A stretch of DNA of 64,000 nucleotides from Heterostelium multicystogenum (Eukaryota > Evosea > Eumycetozoa > Acytosteliales > Acytosteliaceae). Shown here piece by piece: positions 18,741 to 29,496 of this stretch. The notes beneath the pieces are model-generated. The model made no database searches. It worked only from the letters and a program-made list of their open reading frames with translations, and had not been told where the DNA came from. Position numbers and translations under genes: made by a program. Location of the stretch: assembly GCA_003667245.1 (NCBI GenBank), contig RCNN01000020.1:28470-92469 (forward strand). Direction: 5' to 3'. The stretch's first letter is position 1, and every line of letters begins with the position of its first letter.

Positions 18741-19348
18741 TCGCCGGTTTCCTCAAAATGCTCCACCGTGGCGAAGACTTTAAGCCGTGCTCGATGCAAC
18801 AGCACACGAACATTGGAGAGCGATAGCGTCAGAAGATTACAAATCTCCTCCAACTCCAGCCCCTGACGTTCGCGCAGCAGCAGTACGCTGCTTTGCAGTT
18901 CGGAAAGACTGGCCAGCGTGTGCTCCAGGCAATTACGCAGTTCGTCTTCGGTAAGCAGCGCTTCGGGAGTGTCCTGATGCCAGGCAAACGGCGCGACCGC
19001 CCAGTGGCCATCGTCGGGCACAAAGCGATCATCACCGATGGTGCCATGGGGCGCCGGCAAGTCATCGAGCAGTACTTCCCGGCGGTTTTGCTTGTACCGG
19101 CCCTTTGCCGAGTTGGCAGTAATGGTCAGCAGCCAGGTCTTGAGGCTGGAACGCCCCTCGAACTTCGCCAGGTTACGCACCACCGAGAGCCAGGCGTCCT
19201 GCACCACCTCATCGGCATGGCGCTGGCCAACGATGGCATAGGCCACGGCACGCATCGCGCTCTGGTAGGTGGTGACCAACTCCTTGTAGGCCCGCTGCTC
19301 ACCCTTGAGCAATCGTTCAAGCAGGTGCGCGTCGTCCGCTGCTGCCAT
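18734..19348 (-). CDS. ECF-type RNA polymerase sigma factor
   Basis: The 204-residue protein has sigma region 2 (YKELVTTYQSAMRAVAYAIVGQRHADEVVQDAWLSVVRNL) and region 4 (LASLSELQSSVLLLRERQGLELEEICNLLTLSLSNVRVLLHRAR). The linker between them is longer than usual and acidic. It is encoded between a FabH-like gene 25 bp upstream and an overlapping anti-sigma gene. I infer that the three form one operon in which the sigma factor responds to an envelope or lipid signal. Confidence 0.9.
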   Translation of the reverse strand: MAAADDAHLLERLLKGEQRAYKELVTTYQSAMRAVAYAIVGQRHADEVVQDAWLSVVRNLAKFEGRSSLKTWLLTITANSAKGRYKQNRREVLLDDLPAPHGTIGDDRFVPDDGHWAVAPFAWHQDTPEALLTEDELRNCLEHTLASLSELQSSVLLLRERQGLELEEICNLLTLSLSNVRVLLHRARLKVFATVEHFEETGEC

Positions 19349-19373
19349 TCAAGACCTCGATTTCAAAACATGA

Positions 19374-20495
19374 TCAGCGTTTGCGCAGGATCACGCTACC
19401 AATCGAATACCCTGCGCCAAACGAGCTAAGCACAGCCACAGCGCCCTTGGGCAAGTCGTCCTGGTAGGTGTGGAACGCAATCACCGAACCCGCCGAACTG
19501 GTGTTGGCGTAAGTATCGAGGATCACCGGCGCCTCTTCCACAGAAGCCTCGCGGCCCAGCAGTTTCTTCACGATCAGATGATTCATGCTGAGGTTGGCCT
19601 GGTGCAGCCAGAAGCGCTTCACATCGCCAACATTCAGCTGGTTTTCCGACAGGTGCTTGCCGATCAACTCGGCGACCATCGGGCAGACATCACGGAAGAC
19701 CTTGCGGCCTTCCTGCACGAACAGCTTGTCCGGGGCACCAATCCCCTCTTCCGCCGCGCGGTTGAGGAAGCCGAAGTTATTGCGGATGTTGTTGGAGAAC
19801 TTGGTCAGCAACTTGGTGCTCACCACGTCGAACTGATGCTCGGAAGTGGCCAGGTCGGCCCGCTCCAGGATCACGGCGGTGGCCGCATCGCCAAAGATGA
19901 AATGGCTGTCGCGGTCGCGGAAATTCAGGTGGCCGGTGCAGATCTCCGGGTTGACCATCAGGATCGCCCGCGCCTGGCCCAGCTGGATGCTGTTGGCGGC
20001 GTTCTGGATACCGAAGGTCGCCGAGGAACACGCCACGTTCATGTCAAAGCCAAAACCCTGGATACCCAGCGCTTCCTGGACTTCGATGGCAATCGCCGGG
20101 TACGCCCGCTGCAGGTTGGAACAGGCGACGATCACACCGTCGATATCGGCGGCGGTCTTGCCGGCGCGCTGCAACGCTTGCTCGGCAGCACTGACGGCCA
20201 TCTGGCAGAGGATCGACCATTCGTCGTTGGAGCGCTCGGGCAGGCGTGGCGCCATGCGTTGCGGGTCGAGAATGCCGGCCTTGTCCATGACAAAGCGGCT
20301 CTTGATGCCCGAGGCCTTCTCGATAAAGGCGGCGCTGGATTCGGTCAGGGCCTCCACGTCACCGCGTTCAATGGCGGCGGCGTTATCCAGGTTGAACTGT
20401 TGCACGTAAGCATTGAAAGACTGCACCAGCTCTTCGTTGGAGATGCTGTTGGCCGGGGTGTACAGGCCTGTGCCGCTGATGACGACGTTATGCAC
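19374..20495 (-). CDS. Beta-ketoacyl-ACP synthase III-like enzyme
   Basis: The 373-residue thiolase-fold protein has GTG as its start (20493-20495). The catalytic triad is visible: Cys in FDMNVACSSATFGIQNA (about residue 159), His in KRFWLHQANLSMN, and an Asn-containing TYANTSSAGSV block. Sequence and context match the PA3286 group. In P. aeruginosa that enzyme is reported to condense octanoyl-CoA with malonyl-ACP, feeding beta-oxidation products into fatty acid synthesis. It heads the sigma/anti-sigma operon and is intact. Confidence 0.88.
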   Translation of the reverse strand: MHNVVISGTGLYTPANSISNEELVQSFNAYVQQFNLDNAAAIERGDVEALTESSAAFIEKASGIKSRFVMDKAGILDPQRMAPRLPERSNDEWSILCQMAVSAAEQALQRAGKTAADIDGVIVACSNLQRAYPAIAIEVQEALGIQGFGFDMNVACSSATFGIQNAANSIQLGQARAILMVNPEICTGHLNFRDRDSHFIFGDAATAVILERADLATSEHQFDVVSTKLLTKFSNNIRNNFGFLNRAAEEGIGAPDKLFVQEGRKVFRDVCPMVAELIGKHLSENQLNVGDVKRFWLHQANLSMNHLIVKKLLGREASVEEAPVILDTYANTSSAGSVIAFHTYQDDLPKGAVAVLSSFGAGYSIGSVILRKR

Positions 20496-20710
20496 GGTCG
20501 TTCCTCTAAATCTGTTCAGGCAGAAGGGTATTGGTACCGTCGTACCAAACCGTAAGTAGTTTTATGCCGCCCAGCGGCCTTCAAACTGGAAACGCTTTAT
20601 TCCATCGCGCCACGGCTGCACCAGCCCAACTCGACGATCCCGGCATTTATAACCGCGAAGTTTGCCACAACATCGGACACTTGGCGCCTATCCCGCACAA
20701 ACACCTTCCC

Positions 20711-20736
20711 TGTGGGGAGCGAGCTCGCTCCCCACA
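20711..20736. repeat. Perfect 26-bp REP-like palindrome
   Basis: TGTGGGGAGCGAG is followed directly by its exact complement, CTCGCTCCCCACA. It lies 20 bp beyond the hrpA stop and about 215 bp upstream of the ketoacyl synthase start, so it could act as the hrpA terminator or as a solo REP. Confidence 0.8.
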
Positions 20737-20755
20737 GTTGCTTGCCGCACGTCGG

Positions 20756-23700
20756 TCACGCTTCGACCAGGCTCCATTGCTTGCTCAGGCGCTTGTCGGA
20801 AATCGGTACCTTGGTGCCCAACTGCTGGGCAAACAGCGAAACCCGGTATTCCTCCAGCCACCAGCGATACAGCTCCAGCTGAGGGTCGCGCTTGCCTTCC
20901 TGGGCGTGTTTGTTCAGGCGGTTCTGATACTGGCTCCACAAGCCGCCCAACTCGGCACTCCAGACCCGGTCCTTCTGCACCTGGCTTGGCAATTTCTCCA
21001 GGCGCAGCTCGATGGCCTTGAGGAAGCGCGGCAGTTCCTTGAACCATTGCGCCGGGGTTTCCCGTACGAAACCGGGGTACACCAGATTGCTCAGTTGCTG
21101 CTTGATATCATTCAGCGCCACCGCCTGGGCCAGGTCAATCTTGCCCTTGAAGCGTTTTTGCAGGCCATGCCACAGTTTCAAAATTTCGAGGGTCAGGCGC
21201 GCCTGGCGCTCGGCGTGCTCGGTCCAACTGCCACGCTTGCGCTCGGCCAGGGCGGCCAGGCCGGCGCCGTCCCGCGGCAGGCTGGCTTCGCCTTCCAGCA
21301 CGCAACTGTCGAGGCTGGCCAACAGAATGTCTTCCACCAGGGTTTCGATACGCCCCAGCTCGCGGTACATCAACCCCAACTCGGTCAGGCCCGGCAATTT
21401 GCCCCGCAGGAACTTTGCCGGCTCGGCCAGTTGTTGCAGCAGCAGGCGCTGCAAGGCTCGACGGTGCTGGAACTCAGCCTCGGCAGCGGTAGAGAAACGC
21501 CCTTCCTTGACCGTGCCGTTTTCTTCGACCAAGGCCGGATACACCGTCATCGACAGCCCGGCAATGTTTTGCTGGGTTTTTTCGGCCACCGCCGCGAACA
21601 CCTTGGCCTCCACCGGCTGCTGGCTCTTCGCAGTCTGCGGCACCGCCAACGCAGCTTGGCTGGCCTCGGCGAAACGCGCGGTCAACTCGGCCAGGTCGCG
21701 GCCTTCACCGAGGAACTTGCCCTGGCCGTCGACCACTTCCAGGTTCATCTTCAGGTGGCTCTCCACCTGCTGCGCAGCCTCGGCCCAGGCTTCATCGCTG
21801 ACCCGTGCCCCGGTCATGCGCAGCAACTCGCGCCCCAAGGCCTGAGGCAACGAGCCTTGGCCAAACTCGATACGTTGCAACGCCGCCTTGACGAAATCCG
21901 GCACCGGCACGAAGTTCTTGCGCAGGGCCTTGGGCAAGTTGCGCACCAGGGCAATGCACTTGGCCTCGATCACACCCGGCACCAGCCATTCCAGGCGCTC
22001 GGGCGGCAAGGCCGGCAACAACGGCGCCGGTACGCGCAGGGTCACACCGTCCCGTGGATGGTTGGGTTCGAAGTGATAACTCAAGGCCAGCGCCAGGTCG
22101 CCCAGGTGCAAGGTGTCGGGGTAATGGGCGGCGGTGACTTCGCTGGCCTCGCGGGCCAGTACGTCTTCTTCGCGCATGATCAACAGTTGCGGGTCTTTCT
22201 GGCTGTTGACCTTGTACCAACTGTCGAAGGTCGCGGTCTGGTGAATCTCCGCCGGCAGGCGCGCATCGTAGAAGGCGTACAGCGTTTCCTCGTCCGCCAG
22301 GATGTCGCGCCGGCGGGCCTTGGCTTCCAGTTCGTCGAGCTGCTCCAGCAATTGCTGGTTGGCCGTCAGGCAGCGGGCCCGGGACTGGATCTCGCCGCGC
22401 ACCAGGCCTTCGCGGATAAACAGCTCGCGAGACGTCACCGGATCAATCGGCCCGTAATGCACCGGCCGGCGCCCGACGATGATCAACCCGAACAGGGTGA
22501 TCTGCTCAAACGCCACCACCTGGCCGCGCTTCTTTTCCCAATGAGGTTCGAAGTGGTTTTTCTTGATCAGGTGCCCGGCCAACGGCTCGATCCAGTCGGC
22601 GTCGATCTTGGCCACCATCCGCGCGTACAGCTTGGTGGTTTCCACCAGCTCGGCGGTCATCAGCCATTGCGGACGCTTCTTGCCAATACCCGACGACGGG
22701 TGAATCCAGAAACGCCGCTGACGCGCGCCGAGGTAATCGCCCTCTTCGGTCTTCTGGCCAATCTGGCTGAGCAGGCCGGACAGCACCGCCTTGTGCAGTT
22801 TGGGGAAGTCCGCCGGTTCTTTATTGACGGTCAACTGCATGTCGCGACAGATCAGGCTCAACTGGCGGTGGGAGTCACGCCATTCCCGCAGGCGCAGGTA
22901 GTTCAGGAAATTCTTGCGGCACCAATTGCGCAGCGGGCTGGCGGTCAATTCCTGGCGCTGCTCTTCAAAACCACGCCACAGGTTCACCAACCCGGCGAAG
23001 TCCGAATCCGCGTCCTTCCATTGTGCGTGAGCCTGGTCGGCGGCTTGCTGGCGCTCCGGCGGACGCTCGCGCGGGTCCTGGATCGACATGGCGCTGGCGA
23101 CGATCAGCACTTCCTGCAGGCTGCCAAGCTTGGCCGCCTCCAGCAACATGCGGCCCATGCGTGGGTCCACCGGCAGACGCGCCAACTGGCGGCCCATCGG
23201 TGTCAGCTGGCTGTTGCGGTCAACGGCGGACAACTCTTGCAGCAGGTTGAAACCGTCGCTGATGGCCTTGCCGTCCGGCGGCTCGATAAACGGGAAATCG
23301 GTGATCTCGCCCAGGCGCAGGTGCAGCATCTGCAGGATTACGGCCGCGAGGTTTGTGCGAAGAATCTCGGGGTCGGTAAATTCCGGGCGCCCGATAAAAT
23401 CCTCTTCGCTGTACAAGCGCACGCAGATACCGGGTTCGACCCGCCCGCACCGGCCTTTACGCTGGTTGGCACTGGCCTGGGAAATCGCCTCGATCGGCAG
23501 TCGCTGCACCTTGGCCCGGTAGCTGTAGCGGCTGATGCGCGCGGTGCCGCTGTCGATCACATAACGAATGCCTGGCACGGTCAGCGAGGTTTCCGCGACG
23601 TTGGTCGCCAGCACCACACGCCGGCCCGGGTGCGACTGGAAGATCCGCTGCTGCTCCGCCGGCGACAGGCGCGCATACAGCGGCAGGATTTCAGTGTGCT

Positions 23701-24667
23701 TGAGCTGGGCCTTGCGCAGCATGTCGGCGGCGTCGCGAATCTCGCGCTCGCCGGGCAGGAACACCAGCACATCGCCGGGGCTCTTGCGCTCGCTGCGCTC
23801 GAAGGCGGCGATCTCATCGAGAGTGGCGAGAATCGCCTGGTCGACGGTCAGGTCGTCCTCGACGCGGTTGCCCTCCTCGTCCTGCTCCAGGGTCAGCGGG
23901 CGGTACCAGGTTTCCACCGGGAAGGTGCGGCCCGACACCTCGACAATCGGCGCATCGTCGAAGTGCTTGGAAAAGCGCTCCAGGTCGATGGTGGCCGAGG
24001 TGATGATGACCTTGAGATCCGGGCGACGCGGCAGCAGGGTTTTCAGATAACCCAGCAGGAAGTCGATGTTCAGGCTGCGTTCGTGGGCTTCGTCGACGAT
24101 GATCGTGTCGTAGCGTTCGAGGTAGCGGTCGTTCTGGGTTTCGGCCAGCAGGATACCGTCGGTCATCAGCTTGATCAGGGTGTTGGAATCACTCTGGTCT
24201 TCAAACCGCACCTGATAACCCACCAGGGAACCCAGCGGCGTCGCCAACTCTTCCGCGACCCGGCTCGCCACGCTGCGCGCCGCAATCCGCCGCGGCTGGG
24301 TGTGGCCGATCAGGCCGTATTGGCCGCGGCCGATTTCCAGGCAGATTTTCGGCAACTGGGTGGTTTTACCCGAACCGGTCTCACCGGCAATGATCAGCAC
24401 CTGATGCTTGAGCAACGCTTCCTTGATCTCGTCACGCTTGGCGGCGATCGGCAGGCTGTCGTCGTAGCGAATCACCGGCAGGCTGGCGCGCCGCGCCGTC
24501 ACCTGGGCGCAGGAGGCCTGCATCCGCGTCACCCACTGCGCAAGTTTTTCCTCATCGGGTTTCTTGCGCAGCTCAAGCAGCTGCCGCCGCAGGCGGTGGC
24601 GGTCGGCGAGCATGGCGTGATCGAGGTTTTTCAGCAGTTGGTCGATAGCGGGCGCTTGGTCAGTCAT
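20756..24667 (-). CDS. hrpA: ATP-dependent RNA helicase HrpA
   Basis: The 1303-residue DEAH-box helicase carries motif I (IAGETGSGKTTQLPKICLEIG, about 92-112), Ia (QPRRIAARSVA), motif II DEAH (VDEAHERSLNIDFLLGYL), SATID, FLPGEREI, ATNVAETSLTVPGI and the QRKGRCGR motif VI. HA2/OB domains and the long HrpA-specific C-terminal extension follow. In E. coli HrpA rescues stalled or collided ribosomes and processes some mRNAs. It is the longest intact gene of the window and an internal control showing that this stretch is well sequenced. Confidence 0.95.
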   Translation of the reverse strand: MTDQAPAIDQLLKNLDHAMLADRHRLRRQLLELRKKPDEEKLAQWVTRMQASCAQVTARRASLPVIRYDDSLPIAAKRDEIKEALLKHQVLIIAGETGSGKTTQLPKICLEIGRGQYGLIGHTQPRRIAARSVASRVAEELATPLGSLVGYQVRFEDQSDSNTLIKLMTDGILLAETQNDRYLERYDTIIVDEAHERSLNIDFLLGYLKTLLPRRPDLKVIITSATIDLERFSKHFDDAPIVEVSGRTFPVETWYRPLTLEQDEEGNRVEDDLTVDQAILATLDEIAAFERSERKSPGDVLVFLPGEREIRDAADMLRKAQLKHTEILPLYARLSPAEQQRIFQSHPGRRVVLATNVAETSLTVPGIRYVIDSGTARISRYSYRAKVQRLPIEAISQASANQRKGRCGRVEPGICVRLYSEEDFIGRPEFTDPEILRTNLAAVILQMLHLRLGEITDFPFIEPPDGKAISDGFNLLQELSAVDRNSQLTPMGRQLARLPVDPRMGRMLLEAAKLGSLQEVLIVASAMSIQDPRERPPERQQAADQAHAQWKDADSDFAGLVNLWRGFEEQRQELTASPLRNWCRKNFLNYLRLREWRDSHRQLSLICRDMQLTVNKEPADFPKLHKAVLSGLLSQIGQKTEEGDYLGARQRRFWIHPSSGIGKKRPQWLMTAELVETTKLYARMVAKIDADWIEPLAGHLIKKNHFEPHWEKKRGQVVAFEQITLFGLIIVGRRPVHYGPIDPVTSRELFIREGLVRGEIQSRARCLTANQQLLEQLDELEAKARRRDILADEETLYAFYDARLPAEIHQTATFDSWYKVNSQKDPQLLIMREEDVLAREASEVTAAHYPDTLHLGDLALALSYHFEPNHPRDGVTLRVPAPLLPALPPERLEWLVPGVIEAKCIALVRNLPKALRKNFVPVPDFVKAALQRIEFGQGSLPQALGRELLRMTGARVSDEAWAEAAQQVESHLKMNLEVVDGQGKFLGEGRDLAELTARFAEASQAALAVPQTAKSQQPVEAKVFAAVAEKTQQNIAGLSMTVYPALVEENGTVKEGRFSTAAEAEFQHRRALQRLLLQQLAEPAKFLRGKLPGLTELGLMYRELGRIETLVEDILLASLDSCVLEGEASLPRDGAGLAALAERKRGSWTEHAERQARLTLEILKLWHGLQKRFKGKIDLAQAVALNDIKQQLSNLVYPGFVRETPAQWFKELPRFLKAIELRLEKLPSQVQKDRVWSAELGGLWSQYQNRLNKHAQEGKRDPQLELYRWWLEEYRVSLFAQQLGTKVPISDKRLSKQWSLVEA

Positions 24668-24737
24668 CAGGTACGCAAAGGTCGTCTATGTAGGCAGGGG
24701 GCGGATTGTCGCAGAAAAGCGCCGCCGCGCGCTCCCC

Positions 24738-26459
24738 TCATTCATTGTCCAGGCCCTTGCGCCGGTAAGGAAACACATCGATTACCTTGCCGGCGCGAAT
24801 CGCCTCTTGCAGGCCTTTCCAGTAGTCGGCGTTGTACAACTCGCCGTGCAGTTCGTCGAACAGGCGGCGCTGACCGGAATCAGCAAACAGGAATGGCGGG
24901 AACTCCTCGGGGAACACGTCCAGCGGACCGATGGAATACCAGGGCTCGGAGGCCATTTCATCTTCCGGGGTACGCGGCGCCGGGATGTGGCGGAAGTTGG
25001 CCTCGGTCAGGAAACAGATTTCGTCATAGTCGTAGAACACCACGCGACCGTGGCGGGTGACGCCAAAATTCTTCAGCAGCATGTCGCCCGGGAAAATATT
25101 CGCCGCCGCCAGTTGCTTGATCGCCAGGCCGTAGTCTTCCAGGGCTTCGCGCACCTGGGCTTCGTTGGCGTTTTCCAGGTAGAGGTTCAGCGGGGTCATG
25201 CGCCGCTCGGTCCAGCAGTGGCGGATCAGTACCGTATCGCCTTCGACTTCGACGGTACCGGCGGCGACTTCCAGCAGTTCGGCCAGGCATTCAGGCTCGA
25301 ATTTGCTCAACGGAAAACGGAAGTCGGCGAACTCCTGGGTGTCGGCCATGCGCCCTACCCGGTCGACACTTTTCACCAACCGGTACTTCTCGATCACGGT
25401 GGCGCGGTTGACGTTTTTCGACGGTGAAAACCGGTCCTTGATGATCTTGAACACGGTGTTGAAGCCTGGCAGGGTAAACACGCTCATGACCATGCCGCGC
25501 ACGCCCGGCGCCATGATGAACTGGTCATCGGTGGTGGCAAGGTGGTTGATCAGCGCCCGGTAGAATTCGGATTTGCCGTGTTTGTAGAAGCCGATGGAGG
25601 TGTACAACTCGGCGATGTGCTTGCCCGGCAGGATGCGCTTGAGGAAGCCGATAAACTCCGCCGGCACCGGCACGTCCACCATGAAATAGGAGCGGGTGAA
25701 CGAGAAGATGATCGACACATCGGCCTCGTCGGTGATCAGCGCGTCGATCTGGATGCCGCGCCCTTCCCGATGCAGCAGCGGGATCACCAGCGGCCACTGT
25801 TCGTCGCGGGTGTAGATGCGCCCGACGAGGTACGCGCCTTTGTTGCGGTACAGCACCGAGGAGAATAGTTCGACGTTGAGGTCCGGGTCCTTGCACACCC
25901 AGTCCGGCAGGTTTTCGCGCAATTGCGCCTCCAGGCGGCGCAGGTCGGCGGGCAAGTCGGCGTAGGGTTCGCTGAAACTGTAGTCGGCGAAAATCTGCTC
26001 CAGCATGCCCGCCAGCTTGCCGCCCGGCTTGTAGGTGCGGGTTTGCGCCGCCCGGGCGCGGCGCAGGCTGGGCCGGGTGGTGTGGATGAACATGCAGCCA
26101 TCGCTGATCAGGTCATGGCTGAACAGGCCGCAAAACGTCGAGTTGTACCAGGTCTCGGACAGCTCATCGTCAAACCGCAGGTCGATCAGGCTGATGTAGG
26201 CACTTTTCACCAGCGGCCAGTCGGCAATGTCGAGCAACACGGCTTCATCGAAAGCCGCCCGCAGCCGCGCCGTGACTTCGCTGACCTTCTCTTCGTAAAG
26301 ATTGATGCGCGCAGCCGATGCCGCCTGCCCTTGCTGCCACTGCGCCTTTTCAAAACGCTCCCGGGCGCCGTCGGTGATCTGGCGGAAGTGCTCGCGGTAG
26401 TCGTCGAAGCCGTCGAGGATCATCTGCGCAATGTCGAGGGCGGGCGTTGGCTGCGGCAT
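24738..26459 (-). CDS. aceK: Isocitrate dehydrogenase kinase/phosphatase
   Basis: The product of 573 residues, starting at ATG 26457-26459 (GAGG ribosome site 8 bp upstream), is a full-length AceK. Blocks include [17 protein letters not shown], the kinase-like [23 protein letters not shown] with the ATP-binding Lys region, [20 protein letters not shown] (metal-binding catalytic segment) and FGLF-like C-terminus. It switches carbon flow between the TCA cycle and glyoxylate bypass by modifying Icd. It is not next to aceA or aceB here, as is normal in pseudomonads. Intact. Confidence 0.95.
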   Translation of the reverse strand: MPQPTPALDIAQMILDGFDDYREHFRQITDGARERFEKAQWQQGQAASAARINLYEEKVSEVTARLRAAFDEAVLLDIADWPLVKSAYISLIDLRFDDELSETWYNSTFCGLFSHDLISDGCMFIHTTRPSLRRARAAQTRTYKPGGKLAGMLEQIFADYSFSEPYADLPADLRRLEAQLRENLPDWVCKDPDLNVELFSSVLYRNKGAYLVGRIYTRDEQWPLVIPLLHREGRGIQIDALITDEADVSIIFSFTRSYFMVDVPVPAEFIGFLKRILPGKHIAELYTSIGFYKHGKSEFYRALINHLATTDDQFIMAPGVRGMVMSVFTLPGFNTVFKIIKDRFSPSKNVNRATVIEKYRLVKSVDRVGRMADTQEFADFRFPLSKFEPECLAELLEVAAGTVEVEGDTVLIRHCWTERRMTPLNLYLENANEAQVREALEDYGLAIKQLAAANIFPGDMLLKNFGVTRHGRVVFYDYDEICFLTEANFRHIPAPRTPEDEMASEPWYSIGPLDVFPEEFPPFLFADSGQRRLFDELHGELYNADYWKGLQEAIRAGKVIDVFPYRRKGLDNE

Positions 26460-26480
26460 TCGGGAAACCTCTGCGGGCAT

Positions 26481-26870
26481 TTGGAGTGAGCTGAGCTTAG
26501 CCAGTGTGCGGGAACAGGAGAAGGATCATTTTTCATTCAGACTTGTACAAGATTGTTCATTTCGTACATTTATTTACTCTTTATTTAATTCGACTAACTG
26601 GTCAACAAAAAACCCGCGCGTCACCCTCCCCGCATTAAACGTTTCATCTACAGGCCTTGTGTGACGTGGCCTGCCTGTGCGAGCCGGGGTAAATAAGAGT
26701 CTTTGCTCTACTGCTCCGGTACTGGTGGCTTCTCGACCATTGGATCCAACGTAAGGGAAACCCTGACTACCCTGGCTAGTGGCACTTTGCTATATAGCGC
26801 GCCCTCTCCCACCTAACAAGGTCAGAAGACCGATCCGGGAACAGGTTCTAACCGCCAAAGGAGCATTGAG
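26481..26870. other. 390-bp intergenic region
   Basis: The region separates the divergent aceK and chemoreceptor genes. It has an AT-rich stretch (26525-26590) near aceK and a TATATAG-containing segment near 26793 that might hold the chemoreceptor -10. I found no clear sigma-28 site, hairpin terminator or small ORF. Confidence 0.5.
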
Positions 26871-28496
26871 ATGTCATTGAGGAATATGGGGATCGGCCTG
26901 CGCGCCAGTCTGAGCTTTGCGGTACTGGCCGGCTTGCTGGTAGTGGTGGGTCTGTTTGGCTTGGGGCAAATGGCCAAGCTGCGGGAAAGCGCCACCGTGA
27001 TTGAGGATTCCTGGATGCCGAGCATCGAGACGGTCCACGACAGCGCGGCCTTTATCGCCAGCATCCGCCTGGAAGCACTGCGCCTGTTGACCACCGACGA
27101 ATCCAGGGTGCGCGACAACAGCAAGAGCCTGATCAGCAAGGAACAGGCAGACCTGCAGGAAAGCTTCAAGCAATACGAAACACTGGTGGTCAACGAGCAG
27201 GACGCCGAGATGCTCAACCAGCTGAAAAGTACCGTATCGACGTACATGAGCATCATGGGCCAGATGATTCAGCTGGTGGACCAGGATCAACAGCAGCAGG
27301 CCATGGACCTGCTCAACAGCCGCCTCGCGCCCCAGGGCCTGGTGCTCAACAAGAGCCTGGAAGACCTGATCACCTTCAACCAGAAAGGCGTCCAGGAAGC
27401 CGCAGAGTCAGCGGCGCAGATGTACTACAGCGCCCAATGGATCGTAGGCCTGATCATCATCACCGCCCTGCTGGCCACCTTGTTGCTGGCCTGGCTGCTG
27501 ACCCGCAGCATCACCGCGCCCATTGGCCAGGCACTGACAGTGGCCCGCACCATCGCCTCCGGCGATCTGAGCCGGCCGATCGTCGTGGAGGGCAAGGATG
27601 AGCCGGCGCAACTGCTCACCGCGCTGGCCACCATGCAGGCCAACCTGCAGGAAACCATCCGTGGCATCAGCGAATCGTCGCAGCAGTTGGCCTCGGCGGC
27701 GGAAGAGATGAGTTCGGTAATGGAGCAGAGCACCCGCGGCCTGCAAGCGCAGAACGACGAGATCGAACAGGCTGCCACCGCCGTGACGCAGATGAGCGCG
27801 GCAGTCGATGAAGTGGCGGGCAATGCGGTTTCCAGCGCCGAAGCCTCCAAGGCCTCCGACGAAGACAGCAAGCACGGTCACTACCAGATCAGCGAAACCA
27901 TCAGCTCGATCCAGAACCTGGTGGACGAAGTCCTCGGTGCCTCGACCAAGGCAGAGGGCCTGGCGGCGCAGGCCCAGGACATCAGCAAGGTGCTTGAAGT
28001 GATTCGCGGGATTGCCGGGCAAACCAACCTGCTGGCACTCAACGCAGCGATTGAGGCGGCACGCGCGGGCGAGGCCGGTCGTGGTTTTGCCGTGGTGGCT
28101 GACGAAGTGCGCTCCCTGGCACAACGCACCCAGGACTCCACCGAAGAAATCGAGCAGATGATCAACGGTATCCAGCAAGGCACCCAGGACACCGTCGGCG
28201 CCCTGAACAGCAGCGCCGAACACGCTGGCCAGACCTTGCAGCGGGCCAACAGCGCCGGCAGTGCACTGGAGAAAATCACGGCGGCGATCTCGCAGATCAG
28301 CCAGCGCAACCTGGTGATCGCCAGCGCCGCCGAGCAGCAAGCGTTGGTGGCTCGTGAGGTGGACCGCAGCCTGGTGAACATCCGGGACCTGTCGACGCAA
28401 ACCGCCGCCGGTGCCACCCAGACCTCGGCGGCCAGCCAGGAACTGTCGCGGCTGGCGGTGGACCTCAATGGCTTGGTGACGCGTTTCGTGCTGTAA
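26871..28496 (+). CDS. Methyl-accepting chemotaxis protein
   Basis: The 541-residue receptor has a first membrane helix (residues 11-30), a four-helix-bundle periplasmic ligand domain (about 31-187; [25 protein letters not shown]), a second membrane helix ([21 protein letters not shown]), a HAMP domain and a cytoplasmic signalling hairpin whose tip is [31 protein letters not shown]. No C-terminal CheR-binding pentapeptide is present. The ligand is unknown; 4HB receptors of this group often sense amino or organic acids. Intact. Confidence 0.92.
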   Translation: MSLRNMGIGLRASLSFAVLAGLLVVVGLFGLGQMAKLRESATVIEDSWMPSIETVHDSAAFIASIRLEALRLLTTDESRVRDNSKSLISKEQADLQESFKQYETLVVNEQDAEMLNQLKSTVSTYMSIMGQMIQLVDQDQQQQAMDLLNSRLAPQGLVLNKSLEDLITFNQKGVQEAAESAAQMYYSAQWIVGLIIITALLATLLLAWLLTRSITAPIGQALTVARTIASGDLSRPIVVEGKDEPAQLLTALATMQANLQETIRGISESSQQLASAAEEMSSVMEQSTRGLQAQNDEIEQAATAVTQMSAAVDEVAGNAVSSAEASKASDEDSKHGHYQISETISSIQNLVDEVLGASTKAEGLAAQAQDISKVLEVIRGIAGQTNLLALNAAIEAARAGEAGRGFAVVADEVRSLAQRTQDSTEEIEQMINGIQQGTQDTVGALNSSAEHAGQTLQRANSAGSALEKITAAISQISQRNLVIASAAEQQALVAREVDRSLVNIRDLSTQTAAGATQTSAASQELSRLAVDLNGLVTRFVL

Positions 28497-28568
28497 AACA
28501 TGTATTAGCGATTGTGTCAGACAGGTCGGTGGGCAACACTTCCGCCCTTATCAAACTGGAGTTCCTCC

Positions 28569-29465
28569 GTGAGACCTGTCGACACCCTGCACCTGTTGGT
28601 GCTGGCCGCTATCTGGGGCGCGAGTTTTTTGTTCATGCGAATTATCGCGCCGGAAATCGGCACCCTTCCTACCGCGTTTTTCCGGGTGTCGATTGCTGCC
28701 ACCGGCCTGCTGGTGATCCTCGCCATGATGCGGGTGAGTTGGGATTTCCAGGGCAAGTTCAAGACGGTCCTGTTGCTCGGGGTGATCAACTCGGGCATTC
28801 CCGCGACCATGTATTCAGTGGCGGCCCAAGTGCTGCCGGCCGGTTACTCGGCGATCTTCAATGCCACGACGCCACTGATGGGCGTGCTGATTGGCGGGTT
28901 GTTCTTCAGTGAGCGCCTCACGCCGTCGAAAATCGCCGGGGTATGCCTGGGCCTGTTCGGCGTTGGCATCCTGACCCGCGCCGGGCCGGTGGCCTTCGAC
29001 ATGGAATTGTTGATGGGTGCGCTGGCATGCCTGTTGGCGACCACCTGCTATGGCTTTGCCGGCTTTTTGGCACGCCGCTGGCTCGATCAACAGGGCGGGC
29101 TGGACAGTCGCCTGGCGGCCCTGGGCAGCATGCTCGGGGCCACGCTGTTCCTGCTGCCGCTGTTTGCCTGGAGTGCCATCAGCCATCCACCGGTCAGCTG
29201 GGGTGGCTGGCCTGTATGGTTGTCGCTGCTGGGGTTGGGGCTGGTATGCACGGCGTTTGCCTACATCCTGTACTTCCGCTTGCTGACGTCCATCGGCCCG
29301 GTGAAGTCGATGACCGTGACCTTCATGATTCCGCCATTCGGGGTGTTGTGGGGCGCGTTGCTGCTGGATGAGCCGTTGTCCATGGCGCATCTGTATGGCG
29401 GGTTATTGATTGCGGGGGCGTTGTGGCTGGTGCTTCGGCCGGGGAGATTGGCCCGCAAGCTGTAG
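28569..29465 (+). CDS. EamA/DMT-family transporter
   Basis: GTG 28569 is chosen because GGAG lies 7 bp before it. The 298-residue protein has ten predicted membrane helices and two EamA halves (LAAIWGASFLFMRIIAPEIG at the start and SMTVTFMIPPFGVLWGALLLDEPL in the second half). This is typical of drug/metabolite exporters. It converges on another DMT transporter gene at 29497, with a small hairpin between them. Confidence 0.86.
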   Translation: MRPVDTLHLLVLAAIWGASFLFMRIIAPEIGTLPTAFFRVSIAATGLLVILAMMRVSWDFQGKFKTVLLLGVINSGIPATMYSVAAQVLPAGYSAIFNATTPLMGVLIGGLFFSERLTPSKIAGVCLGLFGVGILTRAGPVAFDMELLMGALACLLATTCYGFAGFLARRWLDQQGGLDSRLAALGSMLGATLFLLPLFAWSAISHPPVSWGGWPVWLSLLGLGLVCTAFAYILYFRLLTSIGPVKSMTVTFMIPPFGVLWGALLLDEPLSMAHLYGGLLIAGALWLVLRPGRLARKL

Positions 29466-29484
29466 GAGCTTTTTGGCTCCTACA
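29461..29484. terminator. Small hairpin between convergent transporter genes
   Basis: TGTAGGAGC and GCTCCTACA pair across TTTTTG. The left arm overlaps the stop codon of the upstream transporter. It could be a weak terminator or a REP half. Confidence 0.55.
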
Positions 29485-29496
29485 GCATTGGGTTTA

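Noticed and set aside
20531..25060. A 1509-codon plus-strand ORF antisense to hrpA
   Set aside because: It is a shadow of hrpA codon bias. Its translation is Gln/His/Arg-rich with no domain, it has no ribosome site, and hrpA on the other strand is a complete conserved protein.
26481..26870. A sigma-28 promoter for the chemoreceptor
   Set aside because: I could not find a TAAA-N15-GCCGATAA-like pair by eye; a TATATAG hexamer alone is not enough.
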